DNA of 64,000 bases from NCBI RefSeq assembly GCF_019320115.1, contig NC_089591.1, forward strand, positions 24,530,502 to 24,594,501, written 5' to 3'. Numbering within the stretch: position 1 is the stretch's first letter; each line of letters opens with the position of its first letter. Source of the DNA: Miscanthus floridulus (lineage: Eukaryota; Streptophyta; Magnoliopsida; Poales; Poaceae). Positions 34,500 through 46,729 of this stretch are shown one piece after another. Made by a program: the position numbers and the translations under genes. The notes below the pieces were generated by a model that saw only the letters and a program-made list of their open reading frames with translations, had not been told where the DNA came from and did no database searches.

Positions 34500-35180
34500 C
34501 TCACCGGGGCAAAACAGAGGAGGCGGAGGGGGATTCACCGGTGCCAGCCGGAGGAGGCTCGCCGGTGGCGGCGAGTGGCAGGGAAGCGTCGAGGGACCCG
34601 CGCACACCCGTAGGTGCCATCGGCTTGCCCCACAGTGGCCCGAGGCCCACTGGCCATGTGAGCAGGCGGCACGGCGGCCATGGCTCCAACAACGGCAGCG
34701 CTACGGTGGCGATTTTGGCTGATGAAGTGGCGCGGGAGGGACGACACTGGTAGTGGAAAGCGTTGGGGCCAGCGTCAAGAGCAGAGGAGGCCCATGGCTC
34801 TCTGTCCACGCGCGCTCGCGACGCTCGGCATTGGCGGCCATGGTGTCGTCGTGGAGCGGGGCGAGGAGATCCTTAGGAGACTGGCGCGCGTGTAGGGCGG
34901 ACCAGCTTGGCGCGGGGTGGTTCGTGGTGGCACGGCCACACACCCACGCCAGGCGGTGGCGGCGCAGCAGCGGCTGCCCGCTAGCAGCAGCCCAATGGCC
35001 TGGCAGAGGAGCGCGTGAATACGGGCGAGGAAGAGTCGATAGAGGAGTGAGTGCGAATGGGATTTGGTGCCCACTCTAGGAGAACGCAGAGGTGCTACAG
35101 GGAGGCAGGCGCACGCATCAGCAATGGCAAGGCGAGCTAGCGAACGGGCACGGGCACAGGAGGCCATGCGGCAATGAAGT
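34500..35180 (-). other. GC-rich island inside LARD1 right LTR
   Basis: Counterpart of 8690-9370, with small indels and substitutions between the two copies. The minus-strand frame here (34775-35233) is 152 codons, while the left-LTR frame is 180, so the frame is not kept intact. Confidence 0.7.
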
Positions 35181-36113
35181 GCTGTGGTCAGTCGGCAACA
35201 GAAATCGGATTCAAATTTATGGAGCAGCAGCAATACTACCTCAAAAATACGTCTGAAACCCTAAGTTCGTCCATCCGTAACTCCTAAACCACAACGATTT
35301 AGCAAAAACTTTATTAGTAAAAGTTGTAGATCTACATACCATCTCCAACTTTTCTTTAGTGATCTAGGTCTAATTCTCAAAGGATATCAAGTTATATCAT
35401 CACAAAGTCAGGCACATCGAAACTATAAACTCACTTTGACTTAGAAAAAATTCCTAAGTTCCAAAACAGTACCATGTTGATTATTGTGAGCTCTAAACGA
35501 CCAAGTTAAGCACTGAATTAGCTCATGACCCAAAAATAAAAGTTGTTGATATAATCAAGTACTACAACTTTGCTTAAGGGTGCACTGCCATGCAAACACC
35601 GTAAGCCATTGGTCAACATAGGTCAAAGTAGCATCGCGGTAAAGCTTACATCTGAGTTTTAGACCGATTGACGCATTTTCTTGATCCCTGCTCAACATGA
35701 ACGTTTTATAACTTTTGTTGTTGAGTTCATCTAGAGTTATTTGGGCAAGGTTGCAATGTTTGATTGATGACCTACATTTCCATTCACTTAATAGTGCAAT
35801 TCACGCACTTAGTAAAATCATTCCAATAAGGATATAACTTATCATTTCATGTGACTTTTTGATTCCAAACTTCATGAAACTTTTCTAGTGATCAATATAG
35901 ATGGATATTGATGTGAGACACATGAAAGAAGTGCATCCAACATTACTCAAGCATACTTTTTGAAAAGGCAACATGTAAGCAATGGTGCATGGTGCAAGTT
36001 TAAGTGGTGGCTCATTTTCATATGTTTGACCTAACGTCTCCATCACCACTTAACATGCCATGGTTAAGTTTAAACCCATTGCTTAACTGGTGACAAACAC
36101 CTAGGGTGTTACA

Positions 36114-36118
36114 GCAGA
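36114..36118. repeat. Target-site duplication of LARD1, right copy (GCAGA)
   Basis: It follows GTGTTACA at 36113 and matches 5652-5656. Beyond it, element A resumes. Confidence 0.9.
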
Positions 36119-36239
36119 GATTTTTTTGCCGAAGTACAATCTAACCGCATATACATGCACCTTATAATATTTAAGTGTTTTTACACCATCGCGTGTTTTC
36201 ACTACACTATCCATAAATTATAGGTGATATCCGCTAGGT

Positions 36240-39200
36240 GGATCATTATGCCTCGTCATCACCGTCCATTTCGCCAAATAGGTCTATATCATTTGCCAAC
36301 TTCTTCGCTGCTTCCTCCACCTCATCCTCACGCTGCTAGGTCTCTGCTTCGCTTAGTCCTTCTACGAACCCGCCCCTATCACCTGAAGGTTAGTGGCTGG
36401 ATAGTGGGACCAAACCATAGCAAGGGCATGGGTAGTAGCGGTAATAACGGCGTAACGATTGAAGCCCTTGAAGCTCTCTGATGCCGTCTGGCACCTTTCG
36501 ATGATGATGTTCGGGCGCAGTGGCCTACCGTCAGGCTGAGGAGACACTTTTGGTTCAATGCAGTTGAGCACTGGTCTGATTCTAGCAACCATGGTGTCGA
36601 ACTTGTCCCTTTGGGTCTGGGCGTCCTGCTCTAGCACATTGAATTGTGCCTTGACCCTCTAACAGTAGTCTACAAGCATTATAAAGATCCATCAGGTGAG
36701 GAAGCTACTTCAGTAGTAACCCCGACTAGGGAATACTCACCGTTCAGCTCCTCGGCTAACTTGTTCGCTCGCCCTATCTCCTTTGCCTTCTCCTCTCAGA
36801 GTTGCTCGAGGGCCTGGCATAGCTGACCGAGCTCTACATCTTGTGCTACAAGTACAATAGTCAGCACCAAAAGTAAGCGTATCCAACTATGCAGAGCACT
36901 TTCATTGATCACACGTACCTTTCTTCTGCTCAAAGATTTTCTGCAGCTGTTCCAAATGCTCAGAAGCATCCTTTAGTTGTGTGGAGGCAGTGGCCAGCTG
37001 CTTGGACTTGATCTACAGTTCTTCTTTTACACTCGCTAGTTGTTCAGACAAGACTCCTTTCTGGTGCTCTAGATCCCACGCATTGGATTCAGCGAGGTCT
37101 CGCTCGCGTCGGGCCCTCTGAGTGTGTTTCTCCAAGAGTTTTATCGCCTCTTTGAGTTTTTGGTTTTCCTTGGCGAGGGGCTCCATCCTCTTTATTAATT
37201 GATGCCTGCTGCTCGGTAGTCCAATTTATTCCCTGAAATTCACAAGGACAATAATGGTATTCGATCTCCAACTTCAACAACGAATGATCTAGATTCAATA
37301 CTAACCTCGATTTGTTTTACTATTTCGGCGAGGGCAGATTTTAGCCTCCTTATTTCCTTAGGGGTGTCTTCTTCTTCTACAACCACCACCTCAGTCACCG
37401 CGCCTGTAGAGGATTCAGACGGATTGGGTTTGGGGTTCAGCGTGAATGATCTCTTCCACCTTGTCCTCTTCATCCGTAGTAGCGGGAGAAACTATTAGGG
37501 GGCCCTGTGGCCAGACAAGGGGCCTGACCATGCCCTGTGACACCTTCAGGGGTGCCTTCACCTCCGAGGGGGCCATTGGTTCGGTCAACCCGGACTCTGG
37601 TTTTTTGCTGGCAATTCTAGCTTCAGCTCTCGAAGGTCCGGTAGTAACCACCATCGCTTCAAGTGTTGTCGCCAACTCGTTCCCTATCAGCGCTGACCTC
37701 TCGCCATGTCCAAGTCCTCCCGCATCAGTGGTTAAATCTTCCACTTGTTGCCGAGCACCTAGGGACCCCAGTGTGGGAGCTAACAGCGTTACCTTCGCCC
37801 TGGGATCAGCCTGGGTTTGCTCGGATAGGTTAGGGTCCTCCATTTTCCTTGCACTGCATCAGATCATCTGGTCAAGTAGTAAAACAGCTAAGACAAGACA
37901 GCGCAGTAACTCCAACACTAGAATACTAACCGTTTGGTCTGCTGGTGCAATTTTTTGAATCGACGATGCCTGCTCGAGCCCCTAGACGTGGCTATGGGGT
38001 CGACCCCTTATCCTAGGGTAAAGGTCTCGCCTCCTCAGTTAGCCTTTGCTCCATCTAATGCTCAGGGACTTCTGCTACCTGCCTAGTGGGAACCTCTATC
38101 GCTTGAAGCTCGGGCTTCGTTGTTTCCCCTTGGTTGCTTCTCTATGTGTGTATTGCTTGGAGGTGCTTGGGTGCTCGGAGGAGGAGCAACTGGATCTTCA
38201 TCATCATCCTGACCACTCGAGCACTATGGTCCTTCATGGTTGAGTGGTCTGGTCACCACCAATCGAGATTTTACCCTATTTGTAGGGAGCAGCAGCTGCC
38301 ATTTTTCTCTTCTTCTAGGCCAGCTCATCTACCGCTGCCCTCTTTCCCTGCACTTTCTCCATCATCAGGGGCGAAGTTTCCATCCGACTAAGCATTGGTG
38401 TCTCTGAATGTTAATGAGGTGCTAGCCACATCTTCTTTCAGACCGAGCTATTCGTCGGACATCTACTCCCCTCGGCAAATCAACCTCAGGATGCTGGAGA
38501 AGTACACCACTCTCTCCTACGAATGGATCTTTGCATAAGTAAATTAGTTCATAGCTGGTCGATGTTTCAGGATTGACAGTCTTGGGAATACAAATCGAGA
38601 TGATTACCTCTAGGGGTGGATATGAGCAATTGAAGGCTCTCGTTTGCTTTGGCCAGACAAATGAAATGTTGGATGTGAATAGCTCTGCGGCCCTGCCCCA
38701 TGACATCCTTCTTCGTCAATCATTCCGGCCTTTCCTGGGTCCCATCATCATCACCTCTGTAGTCAAAACCTAGGGTGGGCCCTCTCCTTGCAGGGCTGGA
38801 TGTGGCGCACTATGAAGCTTGTTGCCACCAGTTCGCCTCTAATTTCCACGCCTCTAATCAGGTCAAGGAGCTCTGTCACTTGTTCCATTTTAGCACTATT
38901 CGGTTTCTCCGACCAGCTCCTCTGGTTCTCCAAGATATGGTGGACGTCACCCGTGGATTGTAGGGTGGCTCTGCTTCATGTAAAACCATTTGGAATTCCA
39001 CCCTTTTAGAGAAGTGCTTAGCGGTACGTTGATATACTCGTTGGCCATTCCATCCCAGAGCTACAAGTAGATGTCGCCGACCACCTTGGAACCACCGTCG
39101 CCTTTCTTCTTCAACCAGAATAAGTGTCTGAAGAGGTTGAAATGCAGCATAACCCCCTAGAAACGACTCATAGAAATGGATAAAGATTGAGATGTGCAAT

Positions 39201-39526
39201 ATGGTATTTGGGTGGAGATTGCACAAACTGACCACCCAAAACTCCATCAAATCCCTAAGGAATGGGTGAACCAGAAATCCCAACCCACGCTAGAAATAAT
39301 CTTCAAAGACTACAACTTCATCAGTGTTAGGCATTGGGAAGGGCTCACCAATGGTTGGCCACCATCCGGCAGTTACACGGTCAGGGAGAACGTTGGCTTC
39401 TACCAATTTGTTCAACTCTGCTTCTCCCATACGCGATGGCACCCACTCTTCATCCCACCGTGCTTCGGTTCCTGCTTTCTTCGGGCTTGCCTTCTTCGAT
39501 TTGGTGTTTCCCTTCTTTGGTGCCAT
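36240..39526 (-). pseudogene. Antisense gene of element A, PF04195-type protein with coiled coil
   Basis: Minus strand, starting at ATG 39526. The N-terminus reads MAPKKGNTKSKKASPKKAG, a basic and possibly nuclear-targeting stretch. EEWVPSRMGEAELNKLVEA and PFPMPNTDEVVVFEDYF follow, and after a single TAG (39290-39292, likely from a Trp codon) FLVHPFLRDLMEFW and LHPNTILHISIFIHFYESFLG in the same frame. This is the conserved domain of the family. After further breaks come a Pro/Ala/Glu-rich region (37843-37415), a coiled-coil region (about 37440-36800; EIRRLKSALAEIVKQIE) and a C-terminal part (36637-36362; SFKGFNRYAVITATTHALAM, SHYPATNL). The molecular role is unknown. It lies opposite to gag-pol of A, as in element C. 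Confidence 0.82.
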
Positions 39527-39644
39527 CCCTCAAAATCAATTAGGGTTTGGTAGCGGAGGTTTCTGTGGAAGCGAATCTAGAAATGTGAGAGCTTTGGAGG
39601 AAGACAAAGTGGCAAAGGTGGGAGCCCTGGTGGTGGCAGTGTAG

Positions 39645-39651
39645 TTATAAA
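39645..39651 (-). promoter_or_regulatory. TATA box for the antisense gene of element A
   Basis: The minus strand reads GCTTTATAACTACAC about 120 bp upstream of the ATG at 39526. The placement parallels the TATA box upstream of the element C antisense gene. Motif evidence only. Confidence 0.55.
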
Positions 39652-39922
39652 GCATTTTCCCTGCCTCTTTGTAGTTGAGGGTTTTTGGGAAACCGTTCTC
39701 AGTGATTTGCGCCTCTCTGAATCATCCGTAATAGCAAGGTGGGCCGTAACATGGGCTCTCGCACAACTGCAGCCCACGTCACCCATTTATCGCTGCTATC
39801 AGTTGCTACTCGCTGAATAATCATTGACTTCTCTGCCATTTATTGAGGCTCAGTAACCGACACTGTATAGCCATTACACCGGTTTTTTCTCCACGGTTTG
39901 ATTTCTCCGATATCCCCATTTG

Positions 39923-40400
39923 CAGCACGGGGACTGGCTGCTTGCTCGGCTGGTCTTTGATTGTTTTCTTTTGTTTCTGACCCTAGCACCACGTGACTAT
40001 GTCATCTACCAGTAGGCTCGAGGACTAAGTGGGCACACTTCACCTTGCGGATGAATGTGCTTTGTCTCTTCTTTTTTGGGTCATGCCCGGGGACTGGCTA
40101 ACTGCTCGGCTAGTTTCCTACTATTCTTCTACTTTCTAACCCTGGCATCCACATGATTACATCATCTACTATTAGGCTCAGGGACTAAGTGGGCACACTT
40201 CACCTTGTGGTGAATGTTCTTTGTCTCTTCTTTTTTTGGTCACGCCCGGGGACTGGCTAACTGCTCAGCTGGTTTCCTACTATTCTTCTACTTTCTGACC
40301 CTGGCACCACATGATTACATCATCTACTATCAGGCTCGAGGACTAAGTGGGCATACTTCACCTTGCGGTGAATGTGCTTGTTTTTTCTTGAAGACTCTAT
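39923..40400 (+). repeat. ~160-bp tandem repeats near the 3' end of element A
   Basis: Three copies of a unit marked by GGGGACTGGCT (39929, 40089, 40248; offsets 160 and 159) share CACCATGATTACATCATCTA-like sequence and GACTAAGTGGGCACACTTCA. A weak fourth remnant is near 40441. The array lies between the antisense gene and the 3' LTR. Confidence 0.88.
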
Positions 40401-40724
40401 GCCTCTTGAAGCTAAAAAAGATTATCTCCTTTTCTCGTGGTCAGACTCCAAGTGGGCACACTTGGTTCACTGCAAAGAAATATTCAATTCTAGACTTGAG
40501 CTCCCTACACCCTTAAGGCAAGCTAAACTTGGAGTATGTTACTCAGTTGCGGTTCACGCTGCTCGGTGATGGCGCACGTAGCTCGGCAACTGCTCACAAC
40601 TGCTCGGTGACTCATCACAGTGGTTGGACCATGAGTTTGACTGCTCAGTTTTATTCGCACCTGCTCGAACGAGCTCAAGATGGCATTGCACAATGGGTAC
40701 AAGGCACTTGGGGACTAGCTATGG

Positions 40725-41191
40725 GGTGTAGGACCCCGGATACCCACAGCAGACCACATGGGCTATGCCCCTAGGGGTGGCCCAGCCCACAAGATGAAGC
40801 CTTGCAGGGCACGACTCTGCTTGGCGCCTTCCATAAGACACTAGGAAGATATCTTGAAGATACTACGAGATCTGTTAGGATATGTATGATCCCAGGATTC
40901 CTGTAATCAGTTATTACTTTTTGGTTATCTCTCAGATCTAACCAACTTGTAACCCTACTCCCCGGACTATATAAGGCGGGCAGGGACCCCTCCAAACTCA
41001 TGCAATATCATATGATAGCTAATACAAATCAATAGACCATAGGAGTAGTGTATTACGTCATACTAACGGCCTAAACATGTCTAACTCGTGTGTCTCTGTT
41101 ACCTTCTTGTTCCTAATCTCACGCTACTCTATCGATCAATCTACCTTTGTGGGATACCCCTCAGAGGACTACCGACGATATTCTATCGACA
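40725..41191 (+). mobile_element. Element A 3' LTR (~0.47 kb)
   Basis: It begins near 40725-40728 (TGTAGGACCCCGG) after a purine-rich stretch (CTTGGGGACTAG) and ends TCTATCGACA at 41191. A strong + strand TATA box (CTATATAAGG, TATATAA at 40968-40974) fits the + orientation of gag-pol. The exact start is uncertain because the 5' LTR of A is outside the window. Confidence 0.65.
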
Positions 41192-43457
41192 CCTAGCTAT
41201 CAGTCAGAGAGGGTGAGAGGGAACTAGGGTGAGAAAGGATTTTTATCCTTTTTCGTTTTTCTAAAAATACTAATAAATCCCTGAAATTTGATTAATTCAT
41301 AACCAAATAAATAAAACTCATAAAACTATGAAATTTTTTGTTTAAGCTGGTTATCTTGTGTTTGATTAGAGAAAAATATGAGTTGGTGGAAATCGGTACT
41401 TTTGCTAGGTCTAAAAATTAGCTCTTTTAATTAATAAATGAACCTTCCATGATTTTTATAGGATTAAAATAATTATCCTAAAATCATGAAATTTTGTGTA
41501 TATGATTTATATGCTGAAATAAATCTCCACAAAAAGTTTGGTCATGTTTTGATTAAAATAATGTGCTCACTTAATTTGGATGCCTTTTATGGATTAATAA
41601 AAATACAAAAATGATTTCCTTAAATCATTAAAATTATTTGAGTGAACTTTGGGGTTGATTGTGGACCTTGGAACACTAACACCTTGTTGTTCCATGGCAA
41701 CTACTTACATGATTGTGTTCTCATGATTAACATGTTAATGATAAATAACAATAGTGTTCAATGAGTAATTAACCCAATTGTTAGTGAAGGAAAGTTGTAT
41801 TCAAGCTAAATTAATCTTGTTAATCATCATGATACATGTGAAGCACTTCATCATCCTAAAGCATGCATATTTATTTATGTTTCGTGAATCAAAGTGGTGG
41901 ACCCTCGTGTTGAGCAAATCCTAGAGGAGGTTTTTCACTCTATGGAGGTTGGGATCGAGGGCTGTGTTACTTCTGAAATATCTGACAACCCTAACACCGC
42001 AGGCAAGCCCCTGGAGCATACAACCACTTTCTTGTGTTTTACAAATATTATTCACCTAAGTCTTATGTTTGGTGCATTAAGTACTATAGGAGTTAATTGA
42101 TCACCTTTTGCTACATTATCTGCCTTGATATTCTTATTCCTTGATACCCTTTTTAGTATAATAGGTTAGTAATGCTTAGCTTTGCTTAGTAATAAGAATC
42201 AAGTGGTGATTTCATGATTCATAATGGTTCCTTCCTCAAGAAATGTCCTGAGCATTAAATAATGAATAATGCTTAAACTAAAGATCGGATGGGACCTAGG
42301 TTATGTCTCTAGTGGTTAAGCCAACAGGGTCACCTGGTCGTGCTTGTTCTGTCTGTGTCAATTGAAGACCATACCATTGTAGGCCACCATGTGGTTGGGA
42401 CTTTATAGTACTAGGCCACATACCTCGGTAAGCCAAATACCTCGGCAATTCCATTATGTGAAAGGCTAACCGCACACTAGCAGTGGAGAGATGGTGAGAG
42501 TAGCATGTACACATCCTGTGAATCCACCAGGAGTGGCACAGGGAGGTGGAGTACTGTGCTCTCAAGTAGCACTAAACCCATTCATGTTTTGGAGGATCTA
42601 AGTTAGGATTGATATATGTAGGTTTGGGTCTAGACCTAGACTTGCATATATCGTGTGGTAAGGAAACCCTAGCTGGGCCAAATCGATTTGAATTGCTGCT
42701 CTTCTCGGAGAAAGAGACCTGATCCTCTGACTTACATCATAGTTAATAAATAAAACCCTAGTATATGATCATATGATGAGATGGTTAAATAAGTGATTGA
42801 TTTAGATTAGGTGCAAATGAGAGACTCATAATTACTTAACTTGAGCTAAAATATTGAAGGTAAGGATTAATCATTAGTAAGCTTTTTATGCAAAAGTTAA
42901 TCTTAATTCTTGCTATAGACTTACCTTGATTCTCGTAAAGCCTGGATGTCCTTGGAGTCTTTCCTTTTTGTCGGTTAAGTCTTGTTGAGTACCTTTGTAC
43001 TTAGGGTTTGTTAAACCCTTGTTGTAGGTGAGCCTCATGAGCAATTAAGCTTTTGCCCCTGCTGCATGATGGTTCTAGAGGAGTCCTAGCAGTAGAGTCA
43101 TTGTTGTGTGCACCCTTGGGCAGGGTGAACTTCTTTTGATTATAATATAAGTGGTACTCTTTTGCCTACCCCACTGCCTGGATGGCTTAAACTTATTGTT
43201 TGTAACAACTAAATAAATGGTTTGTAATACTTCTGCCACTTACTCTGATGTAATATATTTGTATATTTGTATAAACTGTTGTAATATTGTAATGCTTCAT
43301 GTGATGTTTCCTTCTCAGAAAGGAAATGTGGATGATTCGGGGTTCCTGAGGACACTCGATAGACTATCGAAGTTGTTTAGCTCCCATGTGCTGTCGTCAA
43401 AAGTCTAGAAGATAATGATAGGCACATGTGGGCTATATAACTTGGGCGGTTCTATCA
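41192..43457 (+). mobile_element. Element X: truncated Tekay-like LTR, + orientation
   Basis: About 2.27 kb of LTR ending GGGCGGTTCTATCA at 43457, followed by a tRNA-Met-type primer site. The end is nearly the reverse complement of the LARD LTR start. A block near 42985-43030 (GAGTACCTTTGTACTTAGGGTTT) matches in arrangement the reverse complement of 6095-6112. The 5' part is absent, cut where element A ends, so A probably inserted into it. No gene is recognised. The frame at 41894-42100 lies within the LTR and is not called. Confidence 0.65.
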
Positions 43458-43461
43458 TAGC

Positions 43462-43473
43462 TAGTATTAGAGC
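43462..43473 (+). other. Element X primer binding site (tRNA-Met type)
   Basis: TAGTATTAGAGC, two mismatches from TGGTATCAGAGC, lies four bases after the LTR end. Internal sequence continues only to 43661, where element B begins. Confidence 0.7.
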
Positions 43474-43661
43474 ATGTCATTACAGAAGTATGGTAGTATT
43501 AGTTTATAAAACATAAAAATGAACTATGAAAATTCATTTCAAGTCTAATCTAGTTAAAAGGGTTACTTCTTACTCAACCTTATAATGTCTTAGGATGCCT
43601 CAAAGGATACCATTCGTCATGACCAGGGCTAAATGAACCAAAGGATTTCCAGCCATGCTAC

Positions 43662-45238
43662 TGTTGGCGGTCTCTATCGCTCAAATCCAACCACCAAATA
43701 AGTCACAAAAGAGGAGAAATTAGCAATCTTAATCACATGCATTTACTATTAACCAAGTTCCACATGTATTTGGAGAATATTATTTTGCAGGTCACAAACA
43801 CAAATACATGGAATAATTCAACGAAAGGTGCTTTCCAACGATGATTTGCACAAAGGAACAAGGGAGATGCCCACCAAATCAATTCAAATGGGGCAAAACC
43901 CCATGAGGAAGCAATCCTAGTCCAGCCCACCGCCTGCTAGGTGAAGGCGGTAGTGAGAGGCCACGGTCAAGGGGCGGCCTGACACCTAGGACCACCCAAC
44001 CCCTTGTTGGCACTGCTCAGCCCCTCCTTGCTATGGCAGTGGCATGGAGCCATGCTAAGGTGGTGGGAGCCAGGTCCTCGCACCAATTATAGCTTGTAGC
44101 ACCACCTATGCTCTTGTATAAGTAGAGGGGTACCCCCTCTCTCTAAAGACCACCTTGTGCAACATCTCACTCTCTACTCTCTTTAGTTTTACCTTTTAGT
44201 TGTATTATAGCAAGGCAAAGCCACCTTGGAGGGCTTGGCTCCTTGGAAGAAGAGAGTCTTGGTATGAATATCAATATGGGTTCTTCCAAAATCATGTGTT
44301 CACTTTATTATAGTCATACTTATGAACTAGAGTACAATTATTGTGTTATGATCTTGATATATGAACTAGTGTAGAGTTTATGTGTCATGAGAATAGCACA
44401 CTTAACTTTATGCTTAAACAATCATATAACTTATATAATCAGAACTAGAGCTAAGTTGAGGTGGCGGTTCATCGTGCCGTCAGGTGTGCCCAAGTTCTTT
44501 ACCTATCGATTCATAGGGTCAGGGACTCGAGGGGATTTGGGTAGTTTCTGTATATGCAAGCATGGTGCTTGGGTACGGAGAGATAGGTGAATGCATTGTC
44601 CTTCTCTCTAGTTGAGTGGTAGGCGACAGGTGATGATAGCCATGTCCATCCTTCATCATCCCCCATGTTTATTTAGGGAGTACGAGTCTAAATTGTCACA
44701 TGAGGTTGCTAGCATACTAGTACTCGGTGGCCTCTCGACCTGCTTCCCACTTAGCCCTAAAACTAATTATGTAATTTATATGATTATCAACTAATGTTTG
44801 TATGATTACACTAGACCAATGCCTGCTCGACTTAGGATTATTCTTTTATCCTTTCTTTTCTATTTTATCCTTTGAGGAATGCCAAGTGTGTGTCCTCTAT
44901 CTTGGAATAACTATTCTTACCCCTACTATAAGCATTGGTGTACTTGCAAGCATTATTATTCAAGTTCATATCCATACTAGACTCTTAATCAAATGCCTTC
45001 CTTTGGGAAAATATAAATAATGATACCCTAAATAGTTCCAAATGAAATGCTACAATGATAGCTCTGTGCGCTTGTAGATAAATATCTAAAATTGTTAAGG
45101 AACAATCAAGGCTATTTCTTAGTAGCATGGCTACACATTAGTTATGTTGCTAAGAAGTACCAACAAGGTATTTTTGGTGCCATTGTTGAGGATGGATTCA
45201 AACCCCGTACTTAGTAGTGACGTTAAGAAATACCAACA
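43662..45238 (+). mobile_element. Element B (Athila-type) 5' LTR
   Basis: It starts TGTTGGCGGTCTCTATCG. The 3' copy begins TGTTGGCGATCTCTATCG at 48681. The end ACCAACA occurs twice, at 45165 and 45238, because the LTR/primer-site junction is tandemly duplicated. LTR length is therefore about 1504 or 1577 bp. The left flank GCTAC (43657-43661) would be the target duplication, but the partner lies beyond the window. Confidence 0.82.
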
Positions 45239-45263
45239 AGTATTCTGGCTCCGTTGGTAGGGA
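45175..45263 (+). other. Element B primer binding site, two copies (tRNA-Asp type)
   Basis: TGGTGCCATTGTTGAGGA at 45175 and TGGCTCCGTTGGTAGGGA at 45246 are both degenerate forms of the tRNA-Asp complement used by Athila elements (about five and four mismatches). Each follows an ACCAACA end by 7-9 bases. The outer copy may be a relic or an alternative junction. Confidence 0.65.
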
Positions 45264-45527
45264 AGGCATATTGATTAAAGAATCTAGTAGGACATGTTCA
45301 TGATAATATGCATGTAAGGTAGCCATTGTTTATGTAGGGTAACTTTGCTTGTTTTCTCCTGTTGTGGATGAAAATAGGATAGTGTATGACTGGTTACAAA
45401 CTACCGGAAAACTACATCGAAAATCCTAAGGCACTCCTAAGGAAGAAACGGTCTCAGTACCGCTTCCCCTTCTTCTACTCCTTCGACAGTCAAACCAGTC
45501 ACCCCCACACCATCCGCTACTCCAATC

Positions 45528-46729
45528 ATGGCCAGGACCCTCCATGACTACTCTACCCCTGATGTTGCCAACTGTACCCATTGGGCCCACTATCAATGTT
45601 GGGGATGGGAACTTTGAGCTTTGTGCTGAACTCATCATGATGGTGTAGGCAAACCAATTCCATGGTTTACCTAGTGAGGATGTGAGCGCACATCTCCAAC
45701 ACTTCCTCAAGCTCTATGACACAATTGTCATCAAGGATGTTGAGCTCACAAGCATCAGGCTCTACTTGTTTCCCTTTTCCCTTTCAAGAAAGGCGAACCA
45801 GTGGTTTTAGAACAAAAAGGAACCTGTCAAGACATGGGACAAATGTTTCGTGGCATTTCTCGCCAAGTTCTTCCCATGGGCAAACCCAATGCCCTGAGGA
45901 GACAAATTTTGAACTTCCAGCAAAGCTCCATGGAGACCATTCCTGAGGCTTGGGAAAGGTTGCAGGACTACATCCAAGCATGCCTGCATCATGGGATTGA
46001 AAACTAGTTAGTGCTCCAAAATTTTTATGATGGATTAATACCCATGTCTGGGGGCCACCTCGACGCTGCTGCTGGAGACGCTTTCCTTTCCTCATGATTG
46101 ATAGAGCCATGGCTCTCATCAATAAAATGGTGTCAAATCAAAGCTGGGGGAGGTAAGGAAAACACAAAAAAGGAATGCATATCAGTAAAGGAGACTAGAC
46201 ATGCTTTTCAAAAAAATAGATTTATTGATGAAAAGACTGGATGAATGGGTCCAAGATAAAGAAGCCACTGATGGGATCATCCAAGCCATGGACTCACACA
46301 TGACGTGTGAGGTCTATGGAAATGTTGGCCATTCGGGGAAAGATTGCCCCGAAACCCATGAAGAAGTTGCCTTCATCAACAACGGGTTTTGCCAACCATG
46401 TAATAACGGGTGGAACAACCAATCCCGCCTGCAAGCTCAACTCCAATTATAATTTGTGTCAACCTTCCTTCAAAGACTTGGTTTTAGGCCAAGTTAAAAT
46501 TAATGAAAATATTACTAAAAAGTTGATGTATAATGATAAAATGTTAGAGAATATCAACTCTCAAATTGAAAGTTTATCCTCCATAGTGAAAAATCAATTA
46601 AGTTTTAACAAAATGATAGAAACTCAAATTTCACAAATAGTTGTCGCCATTCCTGTCGATCATTCGGGGAAAACATCGGGGCAACCCAAGAAGTCCCTCG
46701 AAAATGTTCATGTAGATGTAGATCAATGA
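45528..46729 (+). pseudogene. gag: Element B gag (Athila-type)
   Basis: From ATG 45528 the frame reads MARTLHDYSTPDV, then with frameshifts GDGNFELCAELI, LPSEDVSAHLQHFLKLYD and IRLYLFPFSLSRKANQWF. ILNFQQSSMETIPEAWERLQ with ACLHHGIEN follows (45801-46007). At 46201-46452 a zinc knuckle reads CEVYGNVGHSGKDC, where the second Cys is Tyr (C-x2-Y), so metal binding would be impaired. The C-terminal part (46307-46729) is coiled-coil-like (KLMYNDKMLENINSQIESL) and ends at TGA 46727-46729. No protease, RT or integrase follows before the 3' LTR, so B is a gag-only non-autonomous element or a deletion derivative. Confidence 0.82.

Larger units (their letters stand above)
15089..36113 (-). mobile_element. 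LARD1 right LTR (5' LTR), split by element C
   Basis: It starts TGTAATAGAACC at 15089 and ends GTGTTACA at 36113. The LTR itself is 15089-16903 plus 33274-36113, about 4655 bp once the 16365-bp insert and its duplicated GAAGA are removed, against 4637 bp for the left LTR. The break falls inside the sequence GGCAAAGAAGACGACAAC, which is continuous in the left LTR near 7434-7451. Sampled stretches of the two LTRs differ by about 2-3% by eye. Confidence 0.93.

Noticed and set aside
41894..42100. Small plus-strand gene in element X
   Set aside because: It lies within the LTR of a Tekay-like element and matches no family.
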